The notes below the pieces were generated by a model. That model did no database searches. It was given only the letters and a program-made list of their open reading frames with translations, and was not told the origin of the DNA. This document shows positions 38,599 to 47,623 of a stretch of DNA of 64,000 bases, one piece after another. The stretch is from Burkholderiaceae bacterium (lineage in GTDB: Bacteria; Pseudomonadota; Gammaproteobacteria; Burkholderiales; Burkholderiaceae_D). Positions within the stretch are counted from its first letter, which is position 1. Each line of letters begins with the position of its first letter. A program made the translations under genes and the position numbers. The stretch is from NCBI GenBank assembly GCA_019232795.1, contig JAFANH010000091.1, forward strand, positions 62,001 to 126,000, written 5' to 3'.

Positions 38599-40358
38599 GC
38601 ATGATCGAAGTGAAAGTGCCGGACATTGGCGATTTCAAGGAAGTCGAAGTCATCGAACTGCTGGTCAAGGCCGGCGACACGATCAAGGTCGATCAATCGC
38701 TGGTGACGGTCGAGTCCGACAAGGCCAGCATGGAGATTCCGTCCAGCCATGCGGGTGTGATCAAGGAATTGAAGGTCAAGATCGGCGACAAGGTTTCCGA
38801 GGGTTCCCTGCTGCTGATCGTGGAAGCCGCGGCCGGCGCCGCAGCATCTGCACCCGCTTCTTCTCCAGCTCCGGCGGCTGCACCGGCGCCTGCCGCGGCC
38901 GCACCAGTTTCTGCCCCCGCCGCCGCCAGTTTTTCCGGCCCGGTCGACATCGAGTGCGACACGCTGGTGCTCGGCGCCGGCCCCGGCGGCTACACCGCAG
39001 CCTTCCGCGCCGCCGATCTCGGCCAGAAGGTAGTGCTGGTAGAGCGCGACGCCAATCTGGGTGGTGTGTGCCTCAACGTCGGTTGCATCCCATCCAAGGC
39101 GCTGCTGCATGCGGCCAAGGTGATCACCGAGGCCGAAGAGATGGCACATTTCGGCGTCAAGATGTCCAAGCCCGAGATCGACGTCGACGCGCTGCGCGGC
39201 TGGAAAGACGGCGTGGTCAAGAAATTGACGGGCGGCCTGTCTGGCCTGGCCAAGGCACGCAAGGTGCAGGTGGTGACCGGCAAGGGCGCGTTCAGTTCGT
39301 CCAATACGCTCACGGTCGAGACCAAGGATGGCGCCAAGGTGGTCGGCTTCAAGCATGCGATCATCGCCGCCGGCTCTTCGGTGGCGCGCATTCCCGGTTT
39401 CCCTTATGACGATCAGCGCCTGATCGATTCGACCGGCGCGCTCGAATTGCGCCAGATTCCGAAACGCATGCTGGTGATAGGCGGCGGCATCATCGGACTG
39501 GAAATGGCTTGCGTGTACGACGCGCTCGGCACGAAAGTGACGGTAGTGGAATTTCTCGATGGCCTGATTCCGGCGGCCGACCGCGACATCGTCAAGCCGT
39601 TACAGAAACGCCTGGAGAAGCGCTACGAAGCGATCTTGCTGAAAACCAAGGTCAGCAAGCTCGAGGCCAAGAAGGAGGGCTTGCTGGCCACCTTCGAAGG
39701 CGAGAATGCGCCGAAAGAGCCGCAGCTGTACGACATGGTGCTGCTGGCGGTCGGCCGCCGTCCGAACGGCAAGGAAATCGCTGCCGAGAAGGCCGGTGTG
39801 ATCGTCACCGAGCGCGGCTTTATTCCGGCCGACAAGCAGCAGCGTACCAACGTGCCGCACATCTTCGCCATCGGCGACATCTGCGGCGACCCCATGTTGG
39901 CGCACAAGGCCACCAATGAAGCCAAGGTGGCGGCTGAAGTGATCGCCGGCCACAAGGTTGCGTTCGACGCCATGACGATTCCCTCGGTGGCTTACACCGA
40001 TCCGGAAATTGCCTGGATGGGCGTGACTGAAACAGAGGCCAAAGCCAAGGGTATCCCGTTCGAGAAAGCCAGCTTCCCCTGGGCGGCGTCGGGCCGCGCG
40101 TTGGCGATGGGCCGCGACGACGGCATCACCAAGCTGCTGTGGGACCCGACCACGAAGCGCATCATCGGCGCCGGCATCGTCGGCGTCAATGCCGGCGAAC
40201 TGCTGGCCGAAACGGTGCTGGCGATGGAAATGGGCGCCGACCTCGAAGACCTTGCTTTGACCGTACACGCGCACCCGACCTTGTCGGAAACGCCGATGTT
40301 CGCCGCCGAGATGGGTCTGGGCAGCATCACCGACCTGTATATTCCGCCCAAGAAATAA
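38595..40358 (+). CDS. lpdA: Dihydrolipoamide dehydrogenase with N-terminal lipoyl domain
   Basis: 587 residues: lipoyl domain (about 3-78, K43), Ala/Pro linker (80-113), then the FAD/NAD flavoprotein. FAD motif GAGPGGYTAAFRAADLG, redox-active disulfide C159-x4-C164 (CLNVGCIPSK), NAD motif GGGIIGLEMA and C-terminal HAHPTLSET with the active-site His. Regenerates lipoamide in the complex. Start overlaps the BPH stop (ATGA). The extra lipoyl domain makes it about 110 residues longer than a plain E3, a known betaproteobacterial variant. Confidence 0.97.
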   Translation: MSMIEVKVPDIGDFKEVEVIELLVKAGDTIKVDQSLVTVESDKASMEIPSSHAGVIKELKVKIGDKVSEGSLLLIVEAAAGAAASAPASSPAPAAAPAPAAAAPVSAPAAASFSGPVDIECDTLVLGAGPGGYTAAFRAADLGQKVVLVERDANLGGVCLNVGCIPSKALLHAAKVITEAEEMAHFGVKMSKPEIDVDALRGWKDGVVKKLTGGLSGLAKARKVQVVTGKGAFSSSNTLTVETKDGAKVVGFKHAIIAAGSSVARIPGFPYDDQRLIDSTGALELRQIPKRMLVIGGGIIGLEMACVYDALGTKVTVVEFLDGLIPAADRDIVKPLQKRLEKRYEAILLKTKVSKLEAKKEGLLATFEGENAPKEPQLYDMVLLAVGRRPNGKEIAAEKAGVIVTERGFIPADKQQRTNVPHIFAIGDICGDPMLAHKATNEAKVAAEVIAGHKVAFDAMTIPSVAYTDPEIAWMGVTETEAKAKGIPFEKASFPWAASGRALAMGRDDGITKLLWDPTTKRIIGAGIVGVNAGELLAETVLAMEMGADLEDLALTVHAHPTLSETPMFAAEMGLGSITDLYIPPKK

Positions 40359-40372
40359 GCGCAGGCAAAAAC

Positions 40373-40416
40373 GACAAAGCCCTCGTCCCACAATGTTTGC
40401 GGGCGAGGGCTTTGTC
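40373..40416. terminator. Terminator hairpin after lpdA
   Basis: A perfect 13-bp stem (40373-40385 with 40404-40416; GACAAAGCCCTCG and its complement) lies between convergent lpdA and the GNAT gene. It has A-rich DNA on the left but only a weak T-tract on the right. Confidence 0.65.
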
Positions 40417-40438
40417 ATTGCGCCTGCATTGACCGGAC

Positions 40439-40885
40439 CTAACGGTTTTCCGCCGTCCGGTAGACGTTTGGAGCGAAACGTTCCATATGCGCTTCCGGCG
40501 CATGCAGCGCCGTCCAGCCGTATTGCCTGTACAGGTCGCGTGCCGAGCTTGAAACCAGCGTGAAGCGGCGCAGGCTTTGCAAGTCCGGATGCGCCAATAC
40601 CGCGTCGGCCAGCAGCCGTGAAATACCGCGTCCGCGCTCAGTCGACAGTACGAACACGTCGCACAGGTAACCGAAAGTCGCGTAATCGGTCACGACGCGC
40701 GCGAAGCCTACTTGTTTGCCATCCTCGTAGGCGCCGAAGCACAGCGAATTGGCCAGGGATTTCTCGACCAGAGCAAGACTGATTCCCGCGGCCCAGGCCG
40801 ATTCTTCGCTCAGGAAGCGATGGATCATAGGCACGTCGAGCCGTGCCCGCTCGCAGGAAATATCGATCATCTTGTTTTCGCTCAC
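40439..40885 (-). CDS. GNAT-family N-acetyltransferase
   Basis: 148 residues from GTG 40885, which gives a GTGA overlap with the argD stop; ATG 40870 (143 residues) is possible. Acetyl-CoA site [20 protein letters not shown] fits the Q/RxxGxG/A signature, followed by [11 protein letters not shown]. Acetylates an unknown amine. Coupled to argD, so a link to arginine metabolism is possible but not shown. Confidence 0.85.
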   Translation of the reverse strand: MSENKMIDISCERARLDVPMIHRFLSEESAWAAGISLALVEKSLANSLCFGAYEDGKQVGFARVVTDYATFGYLCDVFVLSTERGRGISRLLADAVLAHPDLQSLRRFTLVSSSARDLYRQYGWTALHAPEAHMERFAPNVYRTAENR

Positions 40886-42081
40886 GCCAGCTTGTCCAGC
40901 ACTTGGGTCAGCAGGACGATCATTTGGTCGATTTCGTCTTTCGTCACGTTTAGTGCCGGCATGAAGCGCAACAGGTTGGGGCGCGGCGAATTGATCAGCA
41001 AGCCGGTCGGCTGCAAATCGCGCGCGGCTTCTACTGCGGCCGGGCCGATGTCCTTGCCGAGCTGCAGCGCGCGCAGCAAGCCTTCGCCGCGTTCGCCTTG
41101 CATGCCATAGCGTTCCGACAGTTTGAGCAATTCCCGGCGCAGGTAGGATCCGGTGTCCTTGACGGTTTGCAGGAAGCCGGGCTTCAGCATTTCCTTGGTG
41201 ACGGCCAGGCCGACTGCAGTCATGAGCGGATTGCCGGTATAGGTGCCGCCCTGGTCGCCAGGCTCGAAGCATGCTACGCGCTCGGTGCACAGCAAGGCCG
41301 CCAGCGGCACGCCTCCGCCTATGCCTTTGCCCAGCGTCATGATGTCGGGCTCGATGCCGTACAGCTGGTAACCGAACAGTTCGCCGGTGCGGCCCATGCC
41401 GGTTTGCACTTCATCGCAGATCAGCAGCAAGCCGTGCTTTTCGGTCAATGCGCGCAGGCCTTGCATGAATTCGCGACCGGCCGGAATGACGCCGCCTTCG
41501 CCCTGCACGGGCTCCAGCATCACCGCCACGGTCTTGTCGGTGATCAGTTTTTCCACACTGGCGAGGTCGCCGATCTCGGCCTTGGGAAAGCCGTCGACCT
41601 GCGGCGCGAAGATGGTATCCCAGCCCGGCTTGCCGCTGGCCGACATGGTGGCCAGCGTGCGGCCGTGGAAACCGTGGTTGAAAGTAATGATCTCGTAGCG
41701 GTTCTGACCGGCCGTATTCTTGTGCACCTTGCCGTATTTGCGTGCCAACTTGATCGCGCCTTCGTTCGCTTCGGCGCCGCTGCTCAGGAAAAATACACGG
41801 TCAAAGCAGGAACGCGTAGCCAGCAGCGCCGCCAGTTCAAGCGCCGGCTCGTTATAGAAAGCGGGCGAGGGATTGATCAGTTTCTTGCCCTGGGTGACCA
41901 GAGCATCCTGCATGCATTGCGGCGAATGGCCGAGGCAATTCACGGCCCAGCCCTGCATGAAATCGAGATAACGCTTGCCCGCATGATCGGTCAGCCAGCT
42001 GCCTTGGCCTTCGGTGAAGACGACCGGCGGTTTGTTGGCGACAAACATCAGCTTGTCGACGGCGTACTGCGAGAATTCCAT
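40882..42081 (-). CDS. argD: Acetylornithine aminotransferase
   Basis: 399 residues, class III PLP aminotransferase. Internal aldimine K252 (TLGKGIGGG), D223 ([13 protein letters not shown]), phosphate loop [16 protein letters not shown]. Forms N-acetylornithine in arginine synthesis and may also act in lysine synthesis. GGAG lies 7 nt before the ATG. It is preceded by a promoter, a short Arg-rich leader ORF and an intrinsic terminator, an arrangement suggesting attenuation. Confidence 0.92.
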   Translation of the reverse strand: MEFSQYAVDKLMFVANKPPVVFTEGQGSWLTDHAGKRYLDFMQGWAVNCLGHSPQCMQDALVTQGKKLINPSPAFYNEPALELAALLATRSCFDRVFFLSSGAEANEGAIKLARKYGKVHKNTAGQNRYEIITFNHGFHGRTLATMSASGKPGWDTIFAPQVDGFPKAEIGDLASVEKLITDKTVAVMLEPVQGEGGVIPAGREFMQGLRALTEKHGLLLICDEVQTGMGRTGELFGYQLYGIEPDIMTLGKGIGGGVPLAALLCTERVACFEPGDQGGTYTGNPLMTAVGLAVTKEMLKPGFLQTVKDTGSYLRRELLKLSERYGMQGERGEGLLRALQLGKDIGPAAVEAARDLQPTGLLINSPRPNLLRFMPALNVTKDEIDQMIVLLTQVLDKLA

Positions 42082-42109
42082 GGTATTGCTCCGCTAAAAA
42101 ATGCAGTCG

Positions 42110-42138
42110 AAAAAAAAGCCACAGGAGGCCTGTGGCTT
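42110..42138 (-). terminator. Attenuator-like terminator in front of argD
   Basis: A perfect 10-bp stem (AAGCCACAGG 42116-42125 with CCTGTGGCTT 42129-42138) with a 3-nt loop, followed on the minus strand by eight U (42117-42110). It begins 16 nt after the leader ORF stop and ends 29 nt before the argD ATG. Confidence 0.8.
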
Positions 42139-42154
42139 AGCAGCGTTCAAACGA

Positions 42155-42223
42155 TCAGGCGCGCGGCTTCCCAGGCAAAGGAATGAAGGCGCGGCGTCGC
42201 AAGAAGGTTTGCAGGGTATTCAT
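42155..42223 (-). CDS. Putative arginine leader peptide for argD
   Basis: A 22-residue ORF beginning MNTLQTFLRRR, with three consecutive arginine codons (CGA CGC CGC, codons 9-11) and a fourth Arg at 21. It stands between a strong promoter and an intrinsic terminator directly upstream of argD, as expected of a leader peptide whose translation senses charged tRNA-Arg. The ATG lies 7 nt after the -10 hexamer, so the mRNA may be leaderless. The competing antiterminator has not been computed; GCCTG motifs near the ORF end can pair with CAGGC of the terminator. Inference from layout and codon content only. Confidence 0.55.
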   Translation of the reverse strand: MNTLQTFLRRRAFIPLPGKPRA

Positions 42224-42230
42224 GCTTCCC

Positions 42231-42259
42231 ATCATAAGGCGTTTTTTTCGGTGCGTCAA
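42231..42259 (-). promoter_or_regulatory. Sigma-70 promoter of the argD leader
   Basis: On the minus strand TTGACG (42259-42254), exactly 17 bp, TATGAT (42236-42231). Predicted start near 42224-42222, at the leader ATG. No ArgR box was recognised. Confidence 0.75.
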
Positions 42260-42306
42260 AAAGAAATCCCCTTGATCCCAAGATCCGGGAAATGCTGCGC
42301 TTCGGC

Positions 42307-43668
42307 TCACTCCGGATGAATATCCGGAGCGCACAACGGCAGGACCATGGTGAAGCGGGTGCCTCCGCCGGGTTCGTTGCTGATGGCAATGGTGCCGCCC
42401 AATACTCCCGTGACCAGGTTGTAGACGATGCTCAACCCCAGGCCGGAGCCGCCCTTGCCAAGCTTGGTGGTGAAGAATGGGTCGAATACATGCTTGAGGT
42501 GACGTTCCTGGATGCCGTTGCCGTCGTCGCGGAAGATGATTTCCACATGTTCCTCGTCGAGCAGGCGCGTGTTCAGGAACATGCCGCCTTGCGCGCGGTT
42601 TTCGAAGGCATGTGCCAAGGCATTGGAAATGAAATTGGTCAGGATCTGGCCCATGGGCCCCGGATAGCTGTCGAGCACGATACCGGATTGCAGGTCGGCC
42701 TCAAAGGTATACGGCGTCTTTTTGTACATCGGCCGCAGCGTCATGATGTCTTCTTCCAGTACGTGCCGCAGATCGAACTTGCGGCGCTGGTTGCTGGTCT
42801 GGTCGACAGCGACATGCTTGAAACTTTCGACTAGGGTCGAGGCGCGCGTCAGATTGCGCATCAGGATTTCGTGGCCGCTGATGGCATCACCCAAAAAACG
42901 CTCGAATTCCGAGCGGCGCAGATGACCAGACTGCAACTCGCGCGTCATGGTCTGCGCCTGCCCCTGCAGGGTGCTGGCGACGCCGACGCAATTGCCGATC
43001 GGTGTGTTGAGTTCGTGTGCGACGCCGGCCACCAGGCTGCCCAACGCGGCCAGCCGTTCCGATTCCACCACCTGATGCAAGGCGCGCTGCAGCTCCAGTG
43101 TTCTTTGTTCGACCCGCGATTCCAACTGTTCATTCAATTCGCGCAGGCGCTCTTCGGTGTCGCGGCGCGCCTTGACTTCCTCGGTCAGGGTCAGCGCCAG
43201 CTTGGATAATTCCGCAGTCCGTTCGTCGACCTGGACGCTGAGATTTACGCGGTTGAATTCGATCTCGCGGCGTTGCGCGTACAGTTCGCAAAACACCGTG
43301 ACCTTGCTGCGCAAGACGATGGGTTCGATTGGCTTGATCAGGTAATCGACTGCGCCCAGTTCGTAGCCGTTGAAGGCATGCTGCTCGTCATTCATGCCGG
43401 CGGTGACGAACAGAATGGGAAGATGGCGGGTCTTGGGATTGGCGCGCAGCAAGTCGGCGGTCTCGAACCCGTTCATGCCCGGCATTTGCACGTCCAGCAG
43501 AATCAAGGCAAAGTCGCGCTTGAGGGTGTGCCGCAAGCCCTCTTCGCCGGAATTCGCCTTGACGATTTCCAATTCGAGCGGAAGCTCGGACAGCAATGCC
43601 TCCAGAGCGATCAGATTCTCAGGCAGATCGTCAACCAGCAGGATCGGGATGCTGCTTGGATTTTGCAT
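42307..43668 (-). CDS. Response-regulator/histidine kinase hybrid
   Basis: 453 residues: N-terminal receiver domain with phospho-acceptor D59 (LILLDVQMPGMNGFET), a long coiled coil (about 135-205), a HisKA dimerisation domain with H218 (GVAHELNTPIGN) and a HATPase_c domain (NFISNALAHAFENR; GNGIQERHLKHVFDPFF; GGSGLGLSIVYN). Cytosolic, no membrane segment. ATG 43668 chosen at the receiver start. It follows cheB on the same strand, so may sense or relay in a CheB-linked pathway. Confidence 0.92.
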   Translation of the reverse strand: MQNPSSIPILLVDDLPENLIALEALLSELPLELEIVKANSGEEGLRHTLKRDFALILLDVQMPGMNGFETADLLRANPKTRHLPILFVTAGMNDEQHAFNGYELGAVDYLIKPIEPIVLRSKVTVFCELYAQRREIEFNRVNLSVQVDERTAELSKLALTLTEEVKARRDTEERLRELNEQLESRVEQRTLELQRALHQVVESERLAALGSLVAGVAHELNTPIGNCVGVASTLQGQAQTMTRELQSGHLRRSEFERFLGDAISGHEILMRNLTRASTLVESFKHVAVDQTSNQRRKFDLRHVLEEDIMTLRPMYKKTPYTFEADLQSGIVLDSYPGPMGQILTNFISNALAHAFENRAQGGMFLNTRLLDEEHVEIIFRDDGNGIQERHLKHVFDPFFTTKLGKGGSGLGLSIVYNLVTGVLGGTIAISNEPGGGTRFTMVLPLCAPDIHPE

Positions 43669-43714
43669 GCGCGATTCCAGATTTGTAGGCTCTACACTTT
43701 CGCCGTTTTCGCGC

Positions 43715-44299
43715 TTAATTGTCAAGCAATTCGCATAGTAGTGGGCCAAGTTTCTCGAGTGGGACGACATGATCGGCCCGCACTGCGTCCAGTGCAGCCT
43801 GGGGCATGGTGGCGACCAGGGCATCGGCCGGATCCTGGACGATAGCCAGGCCGCCTTTTTCCTTGATCTTTTTCAGACCCTGGCTGCCGTCCGAGTTGGC
43901 GCCAGTCAGAATGACACCGATCAGTTCCGATCCGAAGGCAGTCGCGGCTGACTCGAACAGGACATCGATCGATGGCCGGGCGAACGACACATGCGCATCG
44001 ATGCTCAGCGACAGGGTATGGTCGGATTCCACGAGAAGGTGGTAATTGGCGGGAGAAAGGTAGGCGGTTCCTGCTTGTATGGCCTCGCATTCCTCCGCTT
44101 CCTTGACGCGGATTTCGCACATTTCGTTCAGCAGTGGCGCCAGCATGTTGCCGGAATCGGGCGCGGTGTGCTGCACGATCAGGATGGGCAGAGGGAAGTC
44201 CGCCGGCAGGGAGCCGAGCAAAGCCTTGAGCGCGGCGACACCGCCGGCCGATACACCCAGCACGATTGCCTTGGCAGGCAGGGACTTATGCTCGCTCAT
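43715..44299 (-). CDS. CheB-type methylesterase without receiver domain
   Basis: 194 residues of the CheB catalytic domain only. Probable triad S17 (GVSAGGV), H44 (VQHTAP) and D137 (GANSDGSQG). Removes methyl groups from, or deamidates, chemoreceptor glutamates. Lacks the usual N-terminal receiver, and no cheR lies nearby; the adjacent receiver-kinase protein could provide regulation in trans. Confidence 0.9.
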   Translation of the reverse strand: MSEHKSLPAKAIVLGVSAGGVAALKALLGSLPADFPLPILIVQHTAPDSGNMLAPLLNEMCEIRVKEAEECEAIQAGTAYLSPANYHLLVESDHTLSLSIDAHVSFARPSIDVLFESAATAFGSELIGVILTGANSDGSQGLKKIKEKGGLAIVQDPADALVATMPQAALDAVRADHVVPLEKLGPLLCELLDN

Positions 44300-44477
44300 G
44301 TTTGCCGGTGGTGAATGGATGGAATATGAGTGCAGGCAAAACGATATTACGCAACTGGCGGATGACAAGCAATACTGGGACTCATTTCGCTGATGGAAGC
44401 CGGCGCATTGAACCGGGTAGTCAAGGAAAAATGATTTCCGAATGCCGTCGCGTCCGCAATCTTGACGATTCGACAGC

Positions 44478-46502
44478 ATGGGGACGAGCCTGTCTTGCCA
44501 CGTATCGTCTCGGGGAGGTATTATTCTTGCACATCCCCATCCCATCGTCAGAGCCTCCCAGCCAGTGCAAGCCGATACCGAAGCTTTCGAATCGAACCAA
44601 GCGCCCAAGGCGCCCGAAGGGACGGGAGCGCGCAAGCCGGTGGCATTGGAGCCGCGTCGTCTGGTGCAAGTTATTCTGGCGGCGCTGACAGCCACGGTAG
44701 CGAGCGCCGCGATGTCCATGTTCGACGGCGGTTGGCAGACCGCGTTGCAATTGGGCGCGTCGGCAGGCTTGCTCTTGCTGGCTTGGTGGTATACCCGGCG
44801 CAACGCCGTCGACCGCGCGGCCAAATTGATGCTGGCCACGCTGACCCTGTCCATGATCAGCCTGGTCTACCAGCATCAGGGGCTGCGTGACGAGGCATTG
44901 TGTGCCTTCCCTGCCATCATGGTGTTTGCCGGCATGTTTGCGTCGCGACGAGCATTTTTCACCATGCTTTCGGTCATCGTGGCAGCGCTGTGCATCATCA
45001 CCCTGGCCAACCTGCAGGGCTGGCATGTCAACCAGGTTCCACCGGTGTCGCTGAATTCGCTGTTCAACGTGGTAGCCATTTTGATGGTTACTGCCTTTTT
45101 TGTCTGGCTTATGGCCGGCGATCTGCGCAGCGCCTTGGCTCGCCTGGAAGCTGAGAACGAACGCATCCGCGAATCGCACGCACGCATCGACACCCTGGCA
45201 CACCATGATGCGCTGACCGGTTTGCCCAACCGCTTGCTGGCGCGCGACCGCTTTGAACAAATGATTGCGCATGCGCGCCGCAGCCACACCTCGGCTGCCT
45301 TGCTGTATCTCGACCTTGACGACTTCAAATCGGTCAACGACTCGCTGGGGCACGCTGCCGGTGATCTATTGTTGTGCGACGTGGCGGACCGCCTTACGCA
45401 TGCGGTGCGTTCGACCGATACTGTGAGCCGCCAAGGCGGCGACGAATTTCTGATTGTGATGGGCGATCTGGTCGACGACCAAGCCGCCGCCGCGACCGCA
45501 TCCAAGATCATCGACCAGCTCGCGCGCCCGTTCTACATCAACGGCCTGGAACTGTCCGCCACCTGCTCGCTGGGCATTGCCTTGTTCCCCGAAGACGGCG
45601 ACGATTTCGATGCGCTGCTGAAGAGCGCCGACATGGCGATGTACCGCGCCAAGGATTCCGGCCGCAACGGCTTCCGCTTCTACGACGTGGAAATGAACAC
45701 CAGCGTGATCGAGCACCTGCACTTGATCTCAGGCATACGTGCGGCGCTGGCGCGCGGCGAATTCGCCTTGCATTATCAGCCGCAATACCATCTGAAGACC
45801 GGCCGCATCGTCGGCGCCGAAGCGCTGATCCGCTGGCGCCACCCTGAACTCGGTTTCATACCGCCAGCCAAGTTCATCCCCGTGGCCGAGCGTTCCGGCC
45901 TGATCCACGAAGTCGGCGCCTGGGTCTTGAACGAAGCCTGCGGCCAGGCAAAGCGCTGGCAGAATGCCGGGTTGAGCGACTTGACGGTAGCAGTCAATCT
46001 ATCGCCGATCCAGTTCCGGCGCGACGATATCGAACGCGAGGTGATGAATGCCTTGGCGTCCTGGAACCTGTCGCCGTCCAGTATCGAACTCGAATTGACC
46101 GAGTCGCTCTTGATCGCCGATTCGCATCATTTGCGCGGTTTGCTGGTCCGTTTGCGCGCGCTTGGCATTCGTCTCTCGATCGACGATTTCGGCACCGGCT
46201 ATTCCAACCTTGGCTATCTCAAGCGCTTTGAAGTCGAACGTTTGAAAATCGACCAGTCCTTCGTGCGCCGCCTGACCGAGAATGCCAACGACGAAGGGAT
46301 CGTGCGCGCCATCATCGAGATGGCGCACAGCCTCAAGCTCGAAGCGGTGGCGGAAGGCATCGAAAACGAAGCGACATTGGCGCGCCTGATCGAACTGGGC
46401 TGCGAATTCGGGCAGGGCTTCCTGTGGGCCCCGGCTTTGCCGGCCGATGAATTTTTCAATTTCGCGACTGACGGCGAAGCCGCGGACGGGGTTGCCGGCT
46501 AA
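44478..46502 (+). CDS. Membrane GGDEF-EAL protein
   Basis: 674 residues: hydrophobic N-terminal region (about 60-220, some six membrane segments), GGDEF domain with canonical GGDEF at 320-324 and I-site RSTD five residues before it, then an EAL domain (EAL 448-450, later DDFGTGYSNL and the ENEATLARL region). Could both make and degrade cyclic di-GMP. The start is uncertain: a GGGGAGG ribosome site at 44511-44517 suggests initiation about 15 codons downstream. The stop codon touches a small repeat element. Confidence 0.92.
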   Translation: MGTSLSCHVSSRGGIILAHPHPIVRASQPVQADTEAFESNQAPKAPEGTGARKPVALEPRRLVQVILAALTATVASAAMSMFDGGWQTALQLGASAGLLLLAWWYTRRNAVDRAAKLMLATLTLSMISLVYQHQGLRDEALCAFPAIMVFAGMFASRRAFFTMLSVIVAALCIITLANLQGWHVNQVPPVSLNSLFNVVAILMVTAFFVWLMAGDLRSALARLEAENERIRESHARIDTLAHHDALTGLPNRLLARDRFEQMIAHARRSHTSAALLYLDLDDFKSVNDSLGHAAGDLLLCDVADRLTHAVRSTDTVSRQGGDEFLIVMGDLVDDQAAAATASKIIDQLARPFYINGLELSATCSLGIALFPEDGDDFDALLKSADMAMYRAKDSGRNGFRFYDVEMNTSVIEHLHLISGIRAALARGEFALHYQPQYHLKTGRIVGAEALIRWRHPELGFIPPAKFIPVAERSGLIHEVGAWVLNEACGQAKRWQNAGLSDLTVAVNLSPIQFRRDDIEREVMNALASWNLSPSSIELELTESLLIADSHHLRGLLVRLRALGIRLSIDDFGTGYSNLGYLKRFEVERLKIDQSFVRRLTENANDEGIVRAIIEMAHSLKLEAVAEGIENEATLARLIELGCEFGQGFLWAPALPADEFFNFATDGEAADGVAG

Positions 46503-46664
46503 GAACTTGTCTGTAAATAGCAGGGCCGAGGATGGTGAGGTGATTCGGGATGCCATGCAAGGCGCAATACCGCAGTCATGCCCGGTGGCGTGGCGAGGAT
46601 TTGCAACGCCGCAGAGCGCCTGAAGCGCCCGCCGGCCTACCCAGGCTATTTGCGGACAAGTTCT
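46502..46664. repeat. MITE-like element with 20-bp terminal inverted repeats
   Basis: Ends AGAACTTGTCTGTAAATAGC (46502-46521) and GCTATTTGCGGACAAGTTCT (46645-46664) are inverse copies with two mismatches. The 123-bp interior codes for nothing evident. It abuts the stop codon of the GGDEF-EAL gene. Size and ends fit a non-autonomous mobile repeat; no transposase in the window. Confidence 0.65.
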
Positions 46665-46678
46665 AAGTCGGGCGGCAG

Positions 46679-47623
46679 CTAAGTGTCAGGTAAGGCACGC
46701 AGAAATTCAAGATAGCGTTGCGCGCTGAGTTTGGGCGTTTCCAGCATCGGCATGTGGCCGATGCCGGGCATCATGTCGACACGGCTGTTCGTAAACAGTG
46801 CTTTGAAGCTTGCCGCGCCGGCAGGGCTGAGCAAGGCATCTTTCTCTCCCCACACGATCAGGCAAGGCGTCGCCAGCGAACGGTATTGCGTTTCCATCAG
46901 CGGCGACGCGATCAGTTGCGGCAGAATCCGGCTGTGCAGTGCGTAGTCGGCGACAGCGCGCCTGGCCACGGTCCTGCGAAGCGAATGGGGCATGAACGGC
47001 GGACGATGCATGGCAGCCTTGATGAGCGCTGCGATATCGGCTTCCTTGCGTACCAGCAGCGGCGACTCGCCGGTCTCGAGATAACGGCGAAAGACCGGGG
47101 TGTCGTGCGAGGCGTGCGTGCCGGCCGCGTCGAGCAGCCACAGGCTGGCGACGCGCTCGGGATAAGTGGCGCTGAATTGCGCGGCGATGAAGCCGCCCAT
47201 GGAATTGCCGCCGAAGTGAGCTTTTTGGATGCCGAGTTGGTCGAGAAACGCGCGCACCCGCTCCACCTGATCGGCCATGTAATAGTTAGCCGATAAATCG
47301 CGGCTGGCTTCGCCGAAGCCGGATAGATCGGGGCAGATGACGCGATAGTGCGGCGTGAGGAAACGGGCGGCGCGGGTGAAATTGTCCTTGTCGCCGCCGA
47401 AGCCGTGTATCAGCACCACGGTTTCACGTTCAGCACCTTCACCGCCCTGCAGGTAGGGGATATGGAAGCCGGGGATGGCGACGCTGTATTCATAAAGTCC
47501 GGAAAGCCGACGCTCCAGCCGGATACCGAGGCGTGCGGCTGTTTCCGGAAACAGCCGATCGAGCAGGATCAGTGCGACCAGGACGGCAACGGCCAAACCT
47601 GCCAATGACAGCAAGATATTCAT
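46679..47623 (-). CDS. Membrane-anchored alpha/beta hydrolase (lipase/esterase-like)
   Basis: 314 residues: one N-terminal membrane anchor (about 3-22) and an alpha/beta-hydrolase fold. Oxyanion motif LIHGFGGDK, nucleophile S141 in GGNSMGG, acid in WGEKDALL and base in GIGHMPM. Probably cleaves an ester or lipid at the membrane. Coupled to the TetR gene (ATGA overlap), which likely controls it. Confidence 0.88.
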   Translation of the reverse strand: MNILLSLAGLAVAVLVALILLDRLFPETAARLGIRLERRLSGLYEYSVAIPGFHIPYLQGGEGAERETVVLIHGFGGDKDNFTRAARFLTPHYRVICPDLSGFGEASRDLSANYYMADQVERVRAFLDQLGIQKAHFGGNSMGGFIAAQFSATYPERVASLWLLDAAGTHASHDTPVFRRYLETGESPLLVRKEADIAALIKAAMHRPPFMPHSLRRTVARRAVADYALHSRILPQLIASPLMETQYRSLATPCLIVWGEKDALLSPAGAASFKALFTNSRVDMMPGIGHMPMLETPKLSAQRYLEFLRALPDT

